This document shows, piece after piece, positions 16,712 through 25,091 of a DNA stretch of 64,000 bases. The stretch's first letter is position 1, and every line of letters begins with the position of its first letter. Position numbers and translations under genes: made by a program. Source of the DNA: Acidithiobacillus acidisediminis (GTDB lineage Bacteria; Pseudomonadota; Gammaproteobacteria; Acidithiobacillales; Acidithiobacillaceae); assembly GCF_023277115.1 (NCBI RefSeq), contig NZ_JALQCS010000001.1:2474001-2538000 (forward strand), given 5' to 3'. A model generated the notes under the pieces. It was given only the letters and a program-made list of their open reading frames with translations, had not been told where the DNA came from and did no database searches.

Positions 16712-17593
16712 TTGCATGATGTGGAACACTCTGAATTTCAAGCGGACGGCCGAGTGAGCGTCGGCGATCACTTCTATTTCCTCGTTCCCGAGGGAAAGCC
16801 CCACTGGAGTGACAGCTTGCTGCCGTGGCTCGTGCCTGCCGCGCTCCTGATTGCCCTGCTCCTCTTCCTGATGCTCTACAAAATTCCTTCGAAACACTTG
16901 GCTCTGCATGGTCAGCAAGAAAAATACAAAACGTTCCAGATCATGCCGCAGCCTACTCAACCACTGGCACCCAGCCGAGCGGCGCCAGCGCAGCCCGCTC
17001 CGCCCGTAACGCATCCGGCTCGGCCCCAAACAAAGCCGCAGACGCGCCCGCTCCCTCGGCCCAGACCCGTACCGCAGCCGCGGGTTCGGCCGACGCCACC
17101 AACGACGCAGCAGCGCGCGCCCATTCAGGCCTTGCCACCGAGTCGGCCTGCGCCGAGCAGCGTGGCACCTGCGCCACCCTCAGCCAAACCCCATATTGAC
17201 CTTGGGCGTTTGCAAGAGCAGATCAGCAACGCGGCACGCAGCGCTACCGCGGCCCCCGCCTTACCAGAATTTCACAATCCGGAGACACCGGCGGCAGATT
17301 TTTATATTGCAGGCTGGATCCAGAAGCTGGAGCGGATTGGTGACCTCAACTACCCTGGGGAAATGGTGGGCAACCTCAAGGTCAAGGTGGTGCTCAATCC
17401 GCAAGGCGGACTGCAACGCATCATCATGATACACTCTTCAGGGAATCCCAAGCTCGATGCAGCTGCCGAACAGATTATCCGTCTGTCCTTCCCTTATACC
17501 GCATTTTCCGAGCAATTACGGAAACAGACGCGTCGCATCGAGATTCCGCTCAACATGCACTTTCTGGGCGTGCGTCGCGTGAATGTCTGGTAA
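16712..17593 (+). CDS. TonB-family energy transducer
   Basis: Inner-membrane protein of up to 293 residues with a single transmembrane helix (PWLVPAALLIALLLFLMLY), a long Pro/Arg/Ala-rich periplasmic spanner (roughly residues 75-165) and a C-terminal TonB domain (LNYPGEMVGNLKVKVVLNPQ ... SGNPKLDAAAEQIIRLSFPY). TonB couples the proton-motive force to outer-membrane receptors. The start is uncertain: TTG 16712 is the most upstream; GTG at 16721 or 16754 are alternatives, and none has a strong ribosome site. ExbB, ExbD and a receptor gene are not adjacent. Confidence 0.82.
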   Translation: MHDVEHSEFQADGRVSVGDHFYFLVPEGKPHWSDSLLPWLVPAALLIALLLFLMLYKIPSKHLALHGQQEKYKTFQIMPQPTQPLAPSRAAPAQPAPPVTHPARPQTKPQTRPLPRPRPVPQPRVRPTPPTTQQRAPIQALPPSRPAPSSVAPAPPSAKPHIDLGRLQEQISNAARSATAAPALPEFHNPETPAADFYIAGWIQKLERIGDLNYPGEMVGNLKVKVVLNPQGGLQRIIMIHSSGNPKLDAAAEQIIRLSFPYTAFSEQLRKQTRRIEIPLNMHFLGVRRVNVW

Positions 17594-17605
17594 CAAGGAG
17601 AGCGT

Positions 17606-17776
17606 GTGCAAAAGCGCAACCGATCGACTCTATTGATGTTTTTATTCTTGCTGCTGTGGGCTGCGGCCATGGTCGCATTGGTGGTCATTGGCTTTACCAA
17701 CATCCAACCGGCCGGTATCGGGAAGGGCGGGACGGTAGCCTCGCACCAGAGTGCTACCAGCCCCGCAAAATCCTAG
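17606..17776 (+). CDS. 56-residue single-helix membrane protein
   Basis: Small frame starting at GTG 17606 with AAGGAG 5 bases upstream, 12 bases after the tonB stop. Product: a short basic N-terminus (QKRNRS), one hydrophobic helix (LLMFLFLLLWAAAMVALVVI) and a Gly/Ser-rich tail, so probably N-in inner-membrane. The strong ribosome site and tight spacing support translation with tonB. Its TAG stop overlaps the TAG of the convergent thioredoxin gene through a shared CTAG. No family recognised. Confidence 0.6.
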   Translation: MQKRNRSTLLMFLFLLLWAAAMVALVVIGFTNIQPAGIGKGGTVASHQSATSPAKS

Positions 17777-18153
17777 TGTGCGCCGCCGTCTTCTTGCTGT
17801 TGCGCGGCGATTTCGGCCCGCACCTGCTCCATATCCAGCCCCTTGGCCTGCTCAATCACCTGTTCCAAGGCGCTAGCCGGCAATGATCCCGCTTGCGAGA
17901 AGATACCAATCTGTTGGCGAAATATGGTCAGCATGGGGATGGAGCGTACCTGAAACGCGCCAGCCAATTCTTGCTCTTCGTCGGTATTCACCTTACCAAA
18001 GATCACATCCGGGTATTTTTCTGCCGCTGCCTCGAAAATCGGCGCAAATGCGCGACAGGGCGCGCACCAGGGAGCCCAGAAGTCGACAAGCACCATCTCG
18101 TTACCCGTCACGATCTGCTCAAAATTTTCCTGCGTCAGTTCTACAACGGCCAT
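17773..18153 (-). CDS. Thioredoxin
   Basis: 126-residue cytoplasmic thiol-disulphide reductase. Active site WCAPC at Cys30/Cys33, preceded by VLVDFWAP; the cis-Pro segment VRSIPML and the terminal helices are present. It carries about 15 extra C-terminal residues (MEQVRAEIAAQQQEDGGAH) beyond a standard thioredoxin. ATG at 18153 with GGAGG 4 bases upstream was chosen over longer frames. Divergent from xseA. Confidence 0.92.
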   Translation of the reverse strand: MAVVELTQENFEQIVTGNEMVLVDFWAPWCAPCRAFAPIFEAAAEKYPDVIFGKVNTDEEQELAGAFQVRSIPMLTIFRQQIGIFSQAGSLPASALEQVIEQAKGLDMEQVRAEIAAQQQEDGGAH

Positions 18154-18238
18154 GAGGCCTCCGTGCGTAGTGAAACCTGAGTTGACCATAAGACCTGCTC
18201 CCCGTAAGGTCAAGGCAAAGGCCTAGCAAAGAGGACAG

Positions 18239-19588
18239 ATGAGCGAATTTGGCGAGTTGGAACCCATCCCCGTTCTACGGGTAAGCGACCTGAACAGCGC
18301 GGTGCGCGAGATCATCGAAGGGAATTTTCCCGCTTTGCGCGTGGAAGGGGAGATTTCCAATTTCGCTTGCCCGAGCTCCGGACACTGGTATTTTTCTCTC
18401 AAGGATGTCCATGCGCAGGTGCGTTGTGCCATGTTTCGCAACCGTAATGGCGTACAGCGCTGGCGCCCGCGGGATGGAATGCAGGTGCAACTCCTCGCTC
18501 AACCGACACTGTATGAAGGGCGGGGCGAATTCCAGCTCATTGTCGAACAGATGCAGGAACTGGGGGCGGGAGATCTGGCCGCAGAGTTTCAACGCATCAA
18601 GGAAAAGCTCGCCGCCGAAGGACTCTTTGCGCCAGAGCACAAGCAGCCACTGCCAGCCAACCCGCGTCGAGTAGCGGTCATCACTTCGGCGACCGGGGCG
18701 GCCTGGCACGACATCCGCGTCACCCTCGCCAAGCGCTGGCCCTTGCTGGAATTATTGCTCTACCCGGTGCAGGTGCAAGGAGATCAAGCCGTGGCACAGA
18801 TCCTTCTCGCGCTGCACACAGCGAATCAACGGCAAACGGAGGACTTGATCATCCTCGCGCGGGGTGGCGGCAGTGCCGAGGATTTATGGTGCTTCAACGA
18901 CGAGCGCCTGGCCCGCGCCATCTATGCCAGCACCCTCCCCGTCGTGACGGGAATTGGTCATGAGATTGATTTTTCCATTGCCGATTTCGTTGCCGACTGG
19001 CGCGCCGCCACACCAACCGCCGCTGCCGAACACATCAGCCCCGATCAGGTGGAATGGCAGCAACGCATTCGCGTCCTGCAGCAACAGTTGCACCGCAGTA
19101 TGGAGCGGCGTTTGCGCGAGGCCACGTTAGGGCTGGACCATCTCCGCTCGCGCCTACGTAATCCGAGCGCCGGTCTAAGCCTGGAAGAGGCCCGGCTACG
19201 GCAGCTACAACAACGTTTGCAGCGGCAAATCCGGCGCGATCTTTCCCGCTGTGAGGAGGGGCAAAGAGCACTGCGCTCTCGCCTACAACGACTGGATCCG
19301 CGATATCTCTTACAGCCGCAGCGCGAACGGATCCTCAGCTTACGCCAACGCTTGCAGTTTGCGGTACAACAACAGCTCAAACGACAGGAGCAAGAACTGG
19401 AGCGGCGACGTTTGCATCTGCAGGGACTGGATCCCCACGCGGCCTTGGAACGCGGCTATGCCATCGTGCGAGACAGCGCTGGCGGCATACTGCGCGAAAG
19501 TACCGACACCGTGCCGGGAGCTACGATCCAGATCCAGTTGTGGCGTGGGCGCCTCAGTGGCCGTGTCTTGCAGACCATGGAGGATTGA
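18239..19588 (+). CDS. xseA: Exodeoxyribonuclease VII large subunit
   Basis: 449 residues, full family length. N-terminal OB-fold (VEGEISNFACPSSGHWYFSLKD), catalytic core with VAVITSATGAAWHDI, LARGGGSAEDLWCFNDE and VVTGIGHEIDFSIADFVADWRAATPTAA (the last shown in part), then a long coiled-coil region rich in Arg, Gln and Leu. With XseB it degrades single-stranded DNA; xseB is not here. GAGGAC precedes the ATG. The next gene begins 1 base after the stop. Confidence 0.96.
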   Translation: MSEFGELEPIPVLRVSDLNSAVREIIEGNFPALRVEGEISNFACPSSGHWYFSLKDVHAQVRCAMFRNRNGVQRWRPRDGMQVQLLAQPTLYEGRGEFQLIVEQMQELGAGDLAAEFQRIKEKLAAEGLFAPEHKQPLPANPRRVAVITSATGAAWHDIRVTLAKRWPLLELLLYPVQVQGDQAVAQILLALHTANQRQTEDLIILARGGGSAEDLWCFNDERLARAIYASTLPVVTGIGHEIDFSIADFVADWRAATPTAAAEHISPDQVEWQQRIRVLQQQLHRSMERRLREATLGLDHLRSRLRNPSAGLSLEEARLRQLQQRLQRQIRRDLSRCEEGQRALRSRLQRLDPRYLLQPQRERILSLRQRLQFAVQQQLKRQEQELERRRLHLQGLDPHAALERGYAIVRDSAGGILRESTDTVPGATIQIQLWRGRLSGRVLQTMED

Positions 19589-19589
19589 C

Positions 19590-20426
19590 TTGGCCTCTAC
19601 CTTGCAACCCCACTCGGTTCCGCCCGGCTGGTTTCTGCGCTGGTCAAAGGAATCCTGGGCTTTGCAGAAGGAAGCGCCGACTGCCTTCACCTTTCTCTCC
19701 GGATTATTGATCCTACTGAATCTTAGTCATCAGCCCCTGATTCTGACGATTCCGTTTGCTTGCCTGGAAACGGCGCTCATCTTCGCTACGGCAATGGAGG
19801 TAGAGCTTGGCAACTGGCAACTGCGGGACTTGCTGCTCGCGTTTCGCGACCTACCGTGGTTTTCCCTGATTCGTCTCGGGGTTGCCATAGCCTTGTTGGT
19901 CTTCGTCATTCTGTTATTGCTATGGTCCCTGCACCATTACCTGCAAGGCATTCTGGCGCAGGACCATATCTCCTCAGCCGCCACGTTAAAGACGTTGCAT
20001 AATCATTCCTGGGAACACCTGCCACTCTGGTTGCAGAATTTACTCAGTAACAGTCTGGGAAATGCGCAAACCTTGCTGGGCAATGTCTTCCTGATGCTTT
20101 CTGTTGGCGCAGTCGTGCTGGGTCTCGCTCGGCAAGGCTATCTCGCTTTGCTTGCTGGATTTCTGGCGGTGTTGCGCAATGTCCGCATCTGGCTAGTCTT
20201 TCTGCTCGCCAGTCTGCTCCTGCAGGGAGGCATCAGCTATCTAGCGAGCATTCTCCAGCAACCCGCTGCCGCCGCCCTGATTGCTGCGCTATCCGTGATG
20301 CTTTTGCTTTGGGTAGGTCTCTTCGGCTGGTGTTTTGCCAAGGAGGCGTTCGGATTACCCAAGCAACGACAGACACAGCGGCAGCGGGTGCGAAAAACCC
20401 AGATCGTCATGAATCCGCAGCACTGA
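19590..20426 (+). CDS. Polytopic membrane protein of unknown function
   Basis: 278 residues with about five or six transmembrane helices (for example FTFLSGLLILLNL, VAIALLVFVILLLLWSL, LIAALSVMLLLWVGLFGW) and a basic C-terminal tail (KQRQTQRQRVRKTQ). The TTG start at 19590 is preferred because GGAGG lies 6 bases upstream within the end of xseA, implying coupling; the longer frame upstream is inside xseA. I recognise no family. It ends 17 bases before the stop of the convergent PilZ gene. Confidence 0.68.
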   Translation: MASTLQPHSVPPGWFLRWSKESWALQKEAPTAFTFLSGLLILLNLSHQPLILTIPFACLETALIFATAMEVELGNWQLRDLLLAFRDLPWFSLIRLGVAIALLVFVILLLLWSLHHYLQGILAQDHISSAATLKTLHNHSWEHLPLWLQNLLSNSLGNAQTLLGNVFLMLSVGAVVLGLARQGYLALLAGFLAVLRNVRIWLVFLLASLLLQGGISYLASILQQPAAAALIAALSVMLLLWVGLFGWCFAKEAFGLPKQRQTQRQRVRKTQIVMNPQH

Positions 20427-20443
20427 CCGCAGCACGCTACCGA

Positions 20444-21151
20444 CTAGGCAATCGGACCCAGAATTCCGTGGAAGAACTCCGTCAATTCTTTCATGGCTTG
20501 CGGATCATCAAATTGAAAAGCAAAGCCAAGCAGCACAAACTCGGGCTCTCGACTTGCCTTTTTTCCCCCGCCAGGAACCTCCAAAGGAACACAGCGGAGC
20601 AACTCTGCCAACCCTTGCCATTGCTGTTGATCCTCCCGGCGTAGCGTTACCGTTCCGCGGTCCCCCTTGCAACAAGAGCCCGTATCTGCCAGCTGTCCAC
20701 TAGACATATAAATACTGGCGAGGAAACCACCGAGACCGATATCCACCACATCGCCGCGCACCGGCGCCTTGCTGCACTCGCTATGCCAGCTCGCGAGCAC
20801 CGCGCCTTTCAGGGTATAGCGTAAATACTTGCGCTCTTGCCGCACCTGCACAGTGCTCGGATAGGAAAATAGCCAGTAACCAGGCGCTTCTTCTCTGCCA
20901 TTTTGGAGGAGAAAATGCAGCGAACGGGTCGGTTCATAATGCCCCACCAAAAGGTTCCGGGCGGTTCCCTGCAAATTCTGGCAGAAAATCGTCACGCCCT
21001 CGCGCGACAGGCGCGCAACGCGACCAATCCCATGGATTCCTTGGGTCATTCCTTGTAAGGCTACCGCGCTGGCGCTTTCCTGCAGGTAGAGCAAATAGTC
21101 GATTACCGCATCACCGCTCAGGCTGCGCTCTTCCTGATCAGGCACATCCAT
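20444..21151 (-). CDS. PilZ-domain flagellar brake protein, YcgR-like (copy 1)
   Basis: 235 residues with a YcgR N-terminal domain (about 1-105) and a C-terminal PilZ domain. The c-di-GMP site is recognisable: RQERKYLRY (RxxxR element) followed by VVDIGLGGF, where the usual DxSxxG motif has Gly instead of Ser. YcgR binds the stator/switch and slows the motor when c-di-GMP is high. Location right after motB (66 bp) fits this job. A Cys-Cys pair in GSCCKGDRG is unusual. The Ser-to-Gly change may weaken ligand binding. Confidence 0.82.
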   Translation of the reverse strand: MDVPDQEERSLSGDAVIDYLLYLQESASAVALQGMTQGIHGIGRVARLSREGVTIFCQNLQGTARNLLVGHYEPTRSLHFLLQNGREEAPGYWLFSYPSTVQVRQERKYLRYTLKGAVLASWHSECSKAPVRGDVVDIGLGGFLASIYMSSGQLADTGSCCKGDRGTVTLRREDQQQWQGLAELLRCVPLEVPGGGKKASREPEFVLLGFAFQFDDPQAMKELTEFFHGILGPIA

Positions 21152-21217
21152 CGCCAGCCTCCTCCCTCAGACCGCAGTTTTCGCCTTGCACGTCCGCGAA
21201 GATAACACGCCCCCAAA

Positions 21218-22192
21218 TCAGGAGGAAACGGGGGCTACTGTGGATGGCGTCGCCGGTGCGGAACGAGTTGTACCAGCCAGATTATGCAAGGCCGCATCCG
21301 CCGTGGCGGGCGCGCTCACATTCATGACCGCCTGTTGATTGCTGACGATCCGTTGCGCGGCCTCATTACTCAACACCACAATCGTTACCCGCCGATTGAG
21401 AGGTGAGTCCGGGTTCTGCCGGTTAAAAAGCACCGCCGACCCCATCCCCATGACCCGCAAAATCTTCTGCTCCGCCAATCCATGTTGCACCATGATTTGC
21501 CGCACGGCATTGGCACGCCCCGCCGACAAGTTGAAATTACTATACCCCCGCCCGTTGTTCAGATAGCGTAGGGCATCCGTGTGGCCGGTAATACTCACCC
21601 GATTAGGGAGGGTATTAAGGGTCGGAGCAATCGCCTCAAAAATGGTTCGCGCATAGGGTTCCGGTTCGGTACTGCCATTCGGGAACATGGGACGCTTGGC
21701 ACTATCGACCACCTGGATGCGAAGACCCTCGGGAGTAATATTAATGAGCAGTTGATTGCGGAACGCAGCAAGCGCTGGATTTTCCCGGATCTGTGCCTCC
21801 AATTCCTGCTTCAAGTGGCGCAAATTCCGCTGATCAATTTCGCGCGTGCTCAGACTTGGGTTCTCCGGACTAGTCAAAAATTGATGCTTTTGCCCTCTCT
21901 GAACTTGACCAACGGTTTTATTCAGATTACTGCCGCCACCATTGAGGATAGAATTGGATGACCCAGTCCCCGGACCGCCCATAAGCGATACCCGCTCCGG
22001 ATTCTTGAACCAGTTGGCAATTCCTTGCAAGGTCGCTTTGGTCGTTGAACCCAACAACCACATCAGCAGAAAAAAGGCCATGAGCGCGGTGATAAAATCC
22101 GCATAGGCAATCTTCCACGCGCCGCCGTGGCTGCCACCCCCCTTTTTAATCCGCTTGATGACAATGGGTTGCTCTTTCTTGCCCTCTGCCAT
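21218..22192 (-). CDS. motB: Flagellar motor stator protein MotB
   Basis: 324-residue stator subunit. Single transmembrane helix near residues 28-50 with the proton-accepting Asp32 in WKIAYADFITALMAFFLLMW, then a plug/linker and a C-terminal OmpA-like peptidoglycan-binding domain (VSITGHTDALRY, NFNLSAGRANAVRQ). Starts 3 bases after motA ends. With MotA it forms the torque-generating proton channel. The only MotB-type gene in the window. Confidence 0.97.
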   Translation of the reverse strand: MAEGKKEQPIVIKRIKKGGGSHGGAWKIAYADFITALMAFFLLMWLLGSTTKATLQGIANWFKNPERVSLMGGPGTGSSNSILNGGGSNLNKTVGQVQRGQKHQFLTSPENPSLSTREIDQRNLRHLKQELEAQIRENPALAAFRNQLLINITPEGLRIQVVDSAKRPMFPNGSTEPEPYARTIFEAIAPTLNTLPNRVSITGHTDALRYLNNGRGYSNFNLSAGRANAVRQIMVQHGLAEQKILRVMGMGSAVLFNRQNPDSPLNRRVTIVVLSNEAAQRIVSNQQAVMNVSAPATADAALHNLAGTTRSAPATPSTVAPVSS

Positions 22193-22195
22193 GGC

Positions 22196-23056
22196 CTATT
22201 TTCCTTTCATTTCACGCAGATGGGCATCGAGCTCCTGGAAACTTGGGCGTTCGGTGGAGTACAGGACCTTCCGTCCAAATTCCACCGCCACCTGGGGGGG
22301 ATAGGCATTCATTGTTGCCAACAACGAAACTTTGATGGTTTCCAGCATTTTGCTACTTTCCATGGCGCGATCTTCCATCCGCGCAGCGATCGGCGACACG
22401 ACCGCATATCCGAGCAGAATACCGAGGAAGGTCCCCACCAATGCCGCAGCAATGAGTTCGCCCAGAACTGCAGGCGGTTTATCCACCGAACTCATCACAT
22501 TCACCACCCCCATGACCGCCGCGACAATACCAAAGGCCGGCATGCCATCAGCAGCGCGAGTGAGCGCATGGATGGGCGCCTCCAGTTCCCGGTGGTGGGT
22601 ATCGATCTCGACATCCATGAGATTTTCCATCTCAAACGCACCGAGCGTTCCGCCGACCATGAGTCGCAAATAGTCCGTAAGAAACTCCAGGACGTGATGG
22701 TCTCGCAAAATGATGGGGAATTTTTTAAATAGATCACTGTTCTGCGGGTCATCTACATCCGCTTCGATAGACATCAGTCCGCCTTGCCGAATGCGACCAA
22801 AAATCTCATTCAACAGGCTTAGTAATTCCATGTATGCGGCGCGGGAGTACTTGCTCCCCTTCAAGGCCAACGGCAACATCTTCAGCACGGCCTTGAAACT
22901 TCTCGGAAAGGTCGACGCAAAAAATGCGCCGAAGGCACCGCCAATGATCATCAACGCCTCGAAGGGCTGAATCAGGGCAGCAAGCTTGCCACCTTCGGCC
23001 ATAAAGCCACCAAAGATCGCACCTAAGGCAATGACGTAGCCAATGATCAAGAACAT
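22196..23056 (-). CDS. motA: Flagellar motor stator protein MotA
   Basis: 286-residue four-helix stator subunit. The N-terminal helix pair (MFLIIGYVIALGAIFGGFM), the large cytoplasmic loop and the C-terminal pair containing MPAFGIVAAVMGVVNVM and LVGTFLGILLGYAVVSP match MotA. Eleven bases separate it from fliL upstream and 3 from motB downstream, so fliL-motA-motB are one operon. Confidence 0.97.
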   Translation of the reverse strand: MFLIIGYVIALGAIFGGFMAEGGKLAALIQPFEALMIIGGAFGAFFASTFPRSFKAVLKMLPLALKGSKYSRAAYMELLSLLNEIFGRIRQGGLMSIEADVDDPQNSDLFKKFPIILRDHHVLEFLTDYLRLMVGGTLGAFEMENLMDVEIDTHHRELEAPIHALTRAADGMPAFGIVAAVMGVVNVMSSVDKPPAVLGELIAAALVGTFLGILLGYAVVSPIAARMEDRAMESSKMLETIKVSLLATMNAYPPQVAVEFGRKVLYSTERPSFQELDAHLREMKGK

Positions 23057-23067
23057 GATATTTCCCG

Positions 23068-23568
23068 TTACTGAACGACAAAACTACTGAAGTACGCGCC
23101 AACAATGGGGGGAGAAGATTTACCTGAAGGATCGGGCAAAGCGCCACCATCGGTTCGCAAAATCTGGTTCACTTCCCCTTTGATTTTCAGCAACAGTTGA
23201 CTGCGAACTGCGGGGTCACTCACCTTATCCGCCTGCTGAGATGCCAGCAACTGCAGTATTTGGTTTCTGATTTCTGGCATATATGCCTGAATTTTTTTAT
23301 CCAGATCCTGATCATAGGTCTTCAGCTCTATCTTTACCTGAATATAATGCGTACCACCATCCGTACTCTGCAAATTGGTCACCAGAGAGCCCAGGTCAAT
23401 GAACTTGGTCTTTTGCGCCTGCTCCTGCAATAGCTGCTCCTTGCTCGGAGGAGCGCTTGGCCGCAACAGGAACCACCAGGCACCCCCTGCCGCAATCAGG
23501 AGTAACAAAACCGCAATGATTGCCAGCAGAATCAGTTTTCCCTTTCCTGCCTTTTCCTTCTCCGCCAT
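23068..23568 (-). CDS. fliL: Flagellar basal body-associated protein FliL
   Basis: 166 residues: short basic N-terminus, one transmembrane helix (LILLAIIAVLLLLIAAGGAWW), periplasmic domain with FIDLGSLVTNL and HYIQVKIELKT, ending in AYFSSFVVQ, all typical of FliL. FliL surrounds and supports MotAB. It is here in the stator operon rather than between fliK and fliM, where many relatives keep it. Confidence 0.93.
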   Translation of the reverse strand: MAEKEKAGKGKLILLAIIAVLLLLIAAGGAWWFLLRPSAPPSKEQLLQEQAQKTKFIDLGSLVTNLQSTDGGTHYIQVKIELKTYDQDLDKKIQAYMPEIRNQILQLLASQQADKVSDPAVRSQLLLKIKGEVNQILRTDGGALPDPSGKSSPPIVGAYFSSFVVQ

Positions 23569-23618
23569 TTTCTCTGCCGACCTCCATCAACCGGGATCTC
23601 ATTTCCCAAACCAACTAT

Positions 23619-24029
23619 TTACTGAACCCTGCTCAGCGCATCCATACTCGGCCCGGGCTCATTCGACACCTCGTCCTGCCACACGCGAGACAAGGCCAAA
23701 AGGATTGCCGGACACTGGGCCAACGCTGATGGATCCGCGAAAATACGGGTGTGCGCAAATCTCAGCAGCAGTAGCCTACATAGTCGATCGGCAAGATTTT
23801 GCCGCTCCTGCGACCAAGACTTGGGCAAGTGGCTGAGCTGGTACTGCACGATTCTTTCTGCATGCGCGAGCGCGGGCCAAGGCTCCAGCGCTTCCCTGCG
23901 CCCTCCGCACGCGCGCACCCGCCGCAGGCTCTGCTCAATCCCAACGATCAGATACGGCAGGGGCACTGAAGCGCTGTGTTGCCAGGAACTTCTTCCCGTT
24001 TTCTCGCCTACCCGCAAGCGGTTTGCCAC
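23619..24029 (-). CDS. FliS-like protein in the stator operon
   Basis: 136 residues from a GTG at 24029 with GAGGTGA 3 bases upstream. The pattern VGIEQSLRRVRACGG, ALAHAERIVQYQLSHL, NLADRLCRLLLLRF, DPSALAQCPAILLALSRVW parallels the FliS of this window (LEGVLEYIRRADLAI, LTAHLLASVD, IADRLDSLYRFVLEKL, DLDALASCRPVLEDLRDAW) helix by helix, so a four-helix FliS fold is inferred. It lacks the conserved N-terminal Tyr region of FliS. First gene before fliL (50 bp gap). A competing plus-strand frame over the same bases lacks support. The client is unknown. Confidence 0.55.
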   Translation of the reverse strand: MANRLRVGEKTGRSSWQHSASVPLPYLIVGIEQSLRRVRACGGRREALEPWPALAHAERIVQYQLSHLPKSWSQERQNLADRLCRLLLLRFAHTRIFADPSALAQCPAILLALSRVWQDEVSNEPGPSMDALSRVQ

Positions 24030-24103
24030 GTCTCACCTCAAGATTGCAGATCCCACTTTCTATAGCGGCACGTCATGTAGATTTCTTGAATGCCCAACTG
24101 AGC

Positions 24104-24120
24104 CAGGCATGATTTATGCT
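24104..24120 (+). promoter_or_regulatory. Candidate sigma-54 promoter before the first diguanylate cyclase gene
   Basis: CAGGCATGATTTATGCT against the sigma-54 consensus YTGGCACGRNNNTTGCW: GG and GC at the required 10-base spacing, three mismatches at defined positions. It ends 35 bases before the ATG, nearly the same geometry as the stronger site before fliE. Confidence 0.45.
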
Positions 24121-24155
24121 GAAGTCTCTCCAACATTCGCAGGAGAGCCTGTTTT

Positions 24156-25058
24156 ATGCAGACCGGTACATGGCAAACGTCCAAAAAGCTCGCGTTGGCA
24201 ATAGACAGTCGAGATACCTATCAAGAAGCATTGGAAAATCTCCTCCAGGCCTGGAACCTGTATTGGTCGGACTGGCTGGAGCAAAGGGAAACAGTTACCG
24301 CGGCACAGGCTTTGTTGCGCGCCCTGCATGATCCCGAGGCCAATCTCGCAGAGGAAGATCGTACGAGTTGGTCCGCATTGCAGCAGACTTGCCATGAGCT
24401 GCTGCATGAATTACGCGCCAATAGCGCGTCAAATAATCGACAGGGCCTTTTCAACCTGGAACTCATCCGGGCGACCACGCAATTTCAGAACACGTGCTGG
24501 AATGCATTGTGCGAGCGCCAGCGCGCCCACAGCGAAGAGGATGCATTGACGGGCCTACCGAATCGCCGCCGCTTGGCGAAGGATCTGCTGCGCGAGGAAT
24601 CTCGAGTTCGGCGCGGTGCCACCGCGTGCATTGCCATCATTGACGTCGATCATTTCAAAGCTTTCAATGACCAACATGGACACTTTGCTGGTGATCAGGC
24701 ATTGCGTGCCCTGGCGAAATTTCTACGCTCAGCTCTGCGTCCTTATGATGGGGTATATCGCTATGGTGGCGAAGAATTCATCCTCCTTCTGCCCGGGATG
24801 AAAGAGTCCTGTGCCCTACCGAATGCCAATAGACTGTGTCAGCGACTTGCTGCCGCACGCCTGAATTTTGACGATGGGGTTCCGTTCCAACTCCGCATCT
24901 CCATCGGGATTGCTGCCATCAGCCCAGAAGTTCCTCTCGAAAGTTCTATGGCCGCGGCGGACGCGGCGCTATACCAGGCCAAAGCCAATGGCCGCAACCA
25001 AGCTGTCCTGGGGCATGCCCATACTTTTGCAAACCAGAGAGATATCGTATCCTCGTAA
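24156..25058 (+). CDS. Diguanylate cyclase (GGDEF domain), copy 1
   Basis: 300-residue soluble enzyme that makes c-di-GMP from two GTP. The N-terminal 125 residues are helical with no known sensor domain. The GGDEF domain starts at DALTGLPNRRRL; the metal/substrate strand IIDVDHFKAFNDQHGH and the catalytic GGEEF (204-208) are intact. An inhibitory I-site RPYD (195-198) lies five residues before it, so product inhibition is expected. GGAG precedes the ATG. Divergent from the stator operon and 33 bp before a second cyclase gene. Confidence 0.93.
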   Translation: MQTGTWQTSKKLALAIDSRDTYQEALENLLQAWNLYWSDWLEQRETVTAAQALLRALHDPEANLAEEDRTSWSALQQTCHELLHELRANSASNNRQGLFNLELIRATTQFQNTCWNALCERQRAHSEEDALTGLPNRRRLAKDLLREESRVRRGATACIAIIDVDHFKAFNDQHGHFAGDQALRALAKFLRSALRPYDGVYRYGGEEFILLLPGMKESCALPNANRLCQRLAAARLNFDDGVPFQLRISIGIAAISPEVPLESSMAAADAALYQAKANGRNQAVLGHAHTFANQRDIVSS

Positions 25059-25091
25059 TAACCTCCACCTGAACTATTGGCACCGCTTCTC

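Noticed and set aside
21188-21230. GCCCCC/GGGGGC inverted repeat between motB and ycgR copy 1
   Set aside because: Loop of about 15 bases and no T run; weak as a terminator.
23749-24204. Long plus-strand frame opposite the FliS-like gene
   Set aside because: No ribosome site, no family pattern, and it overlaps the start of the GGDEF gene; the minus-strand frame has a good ribosome site and FliS-like pattern.
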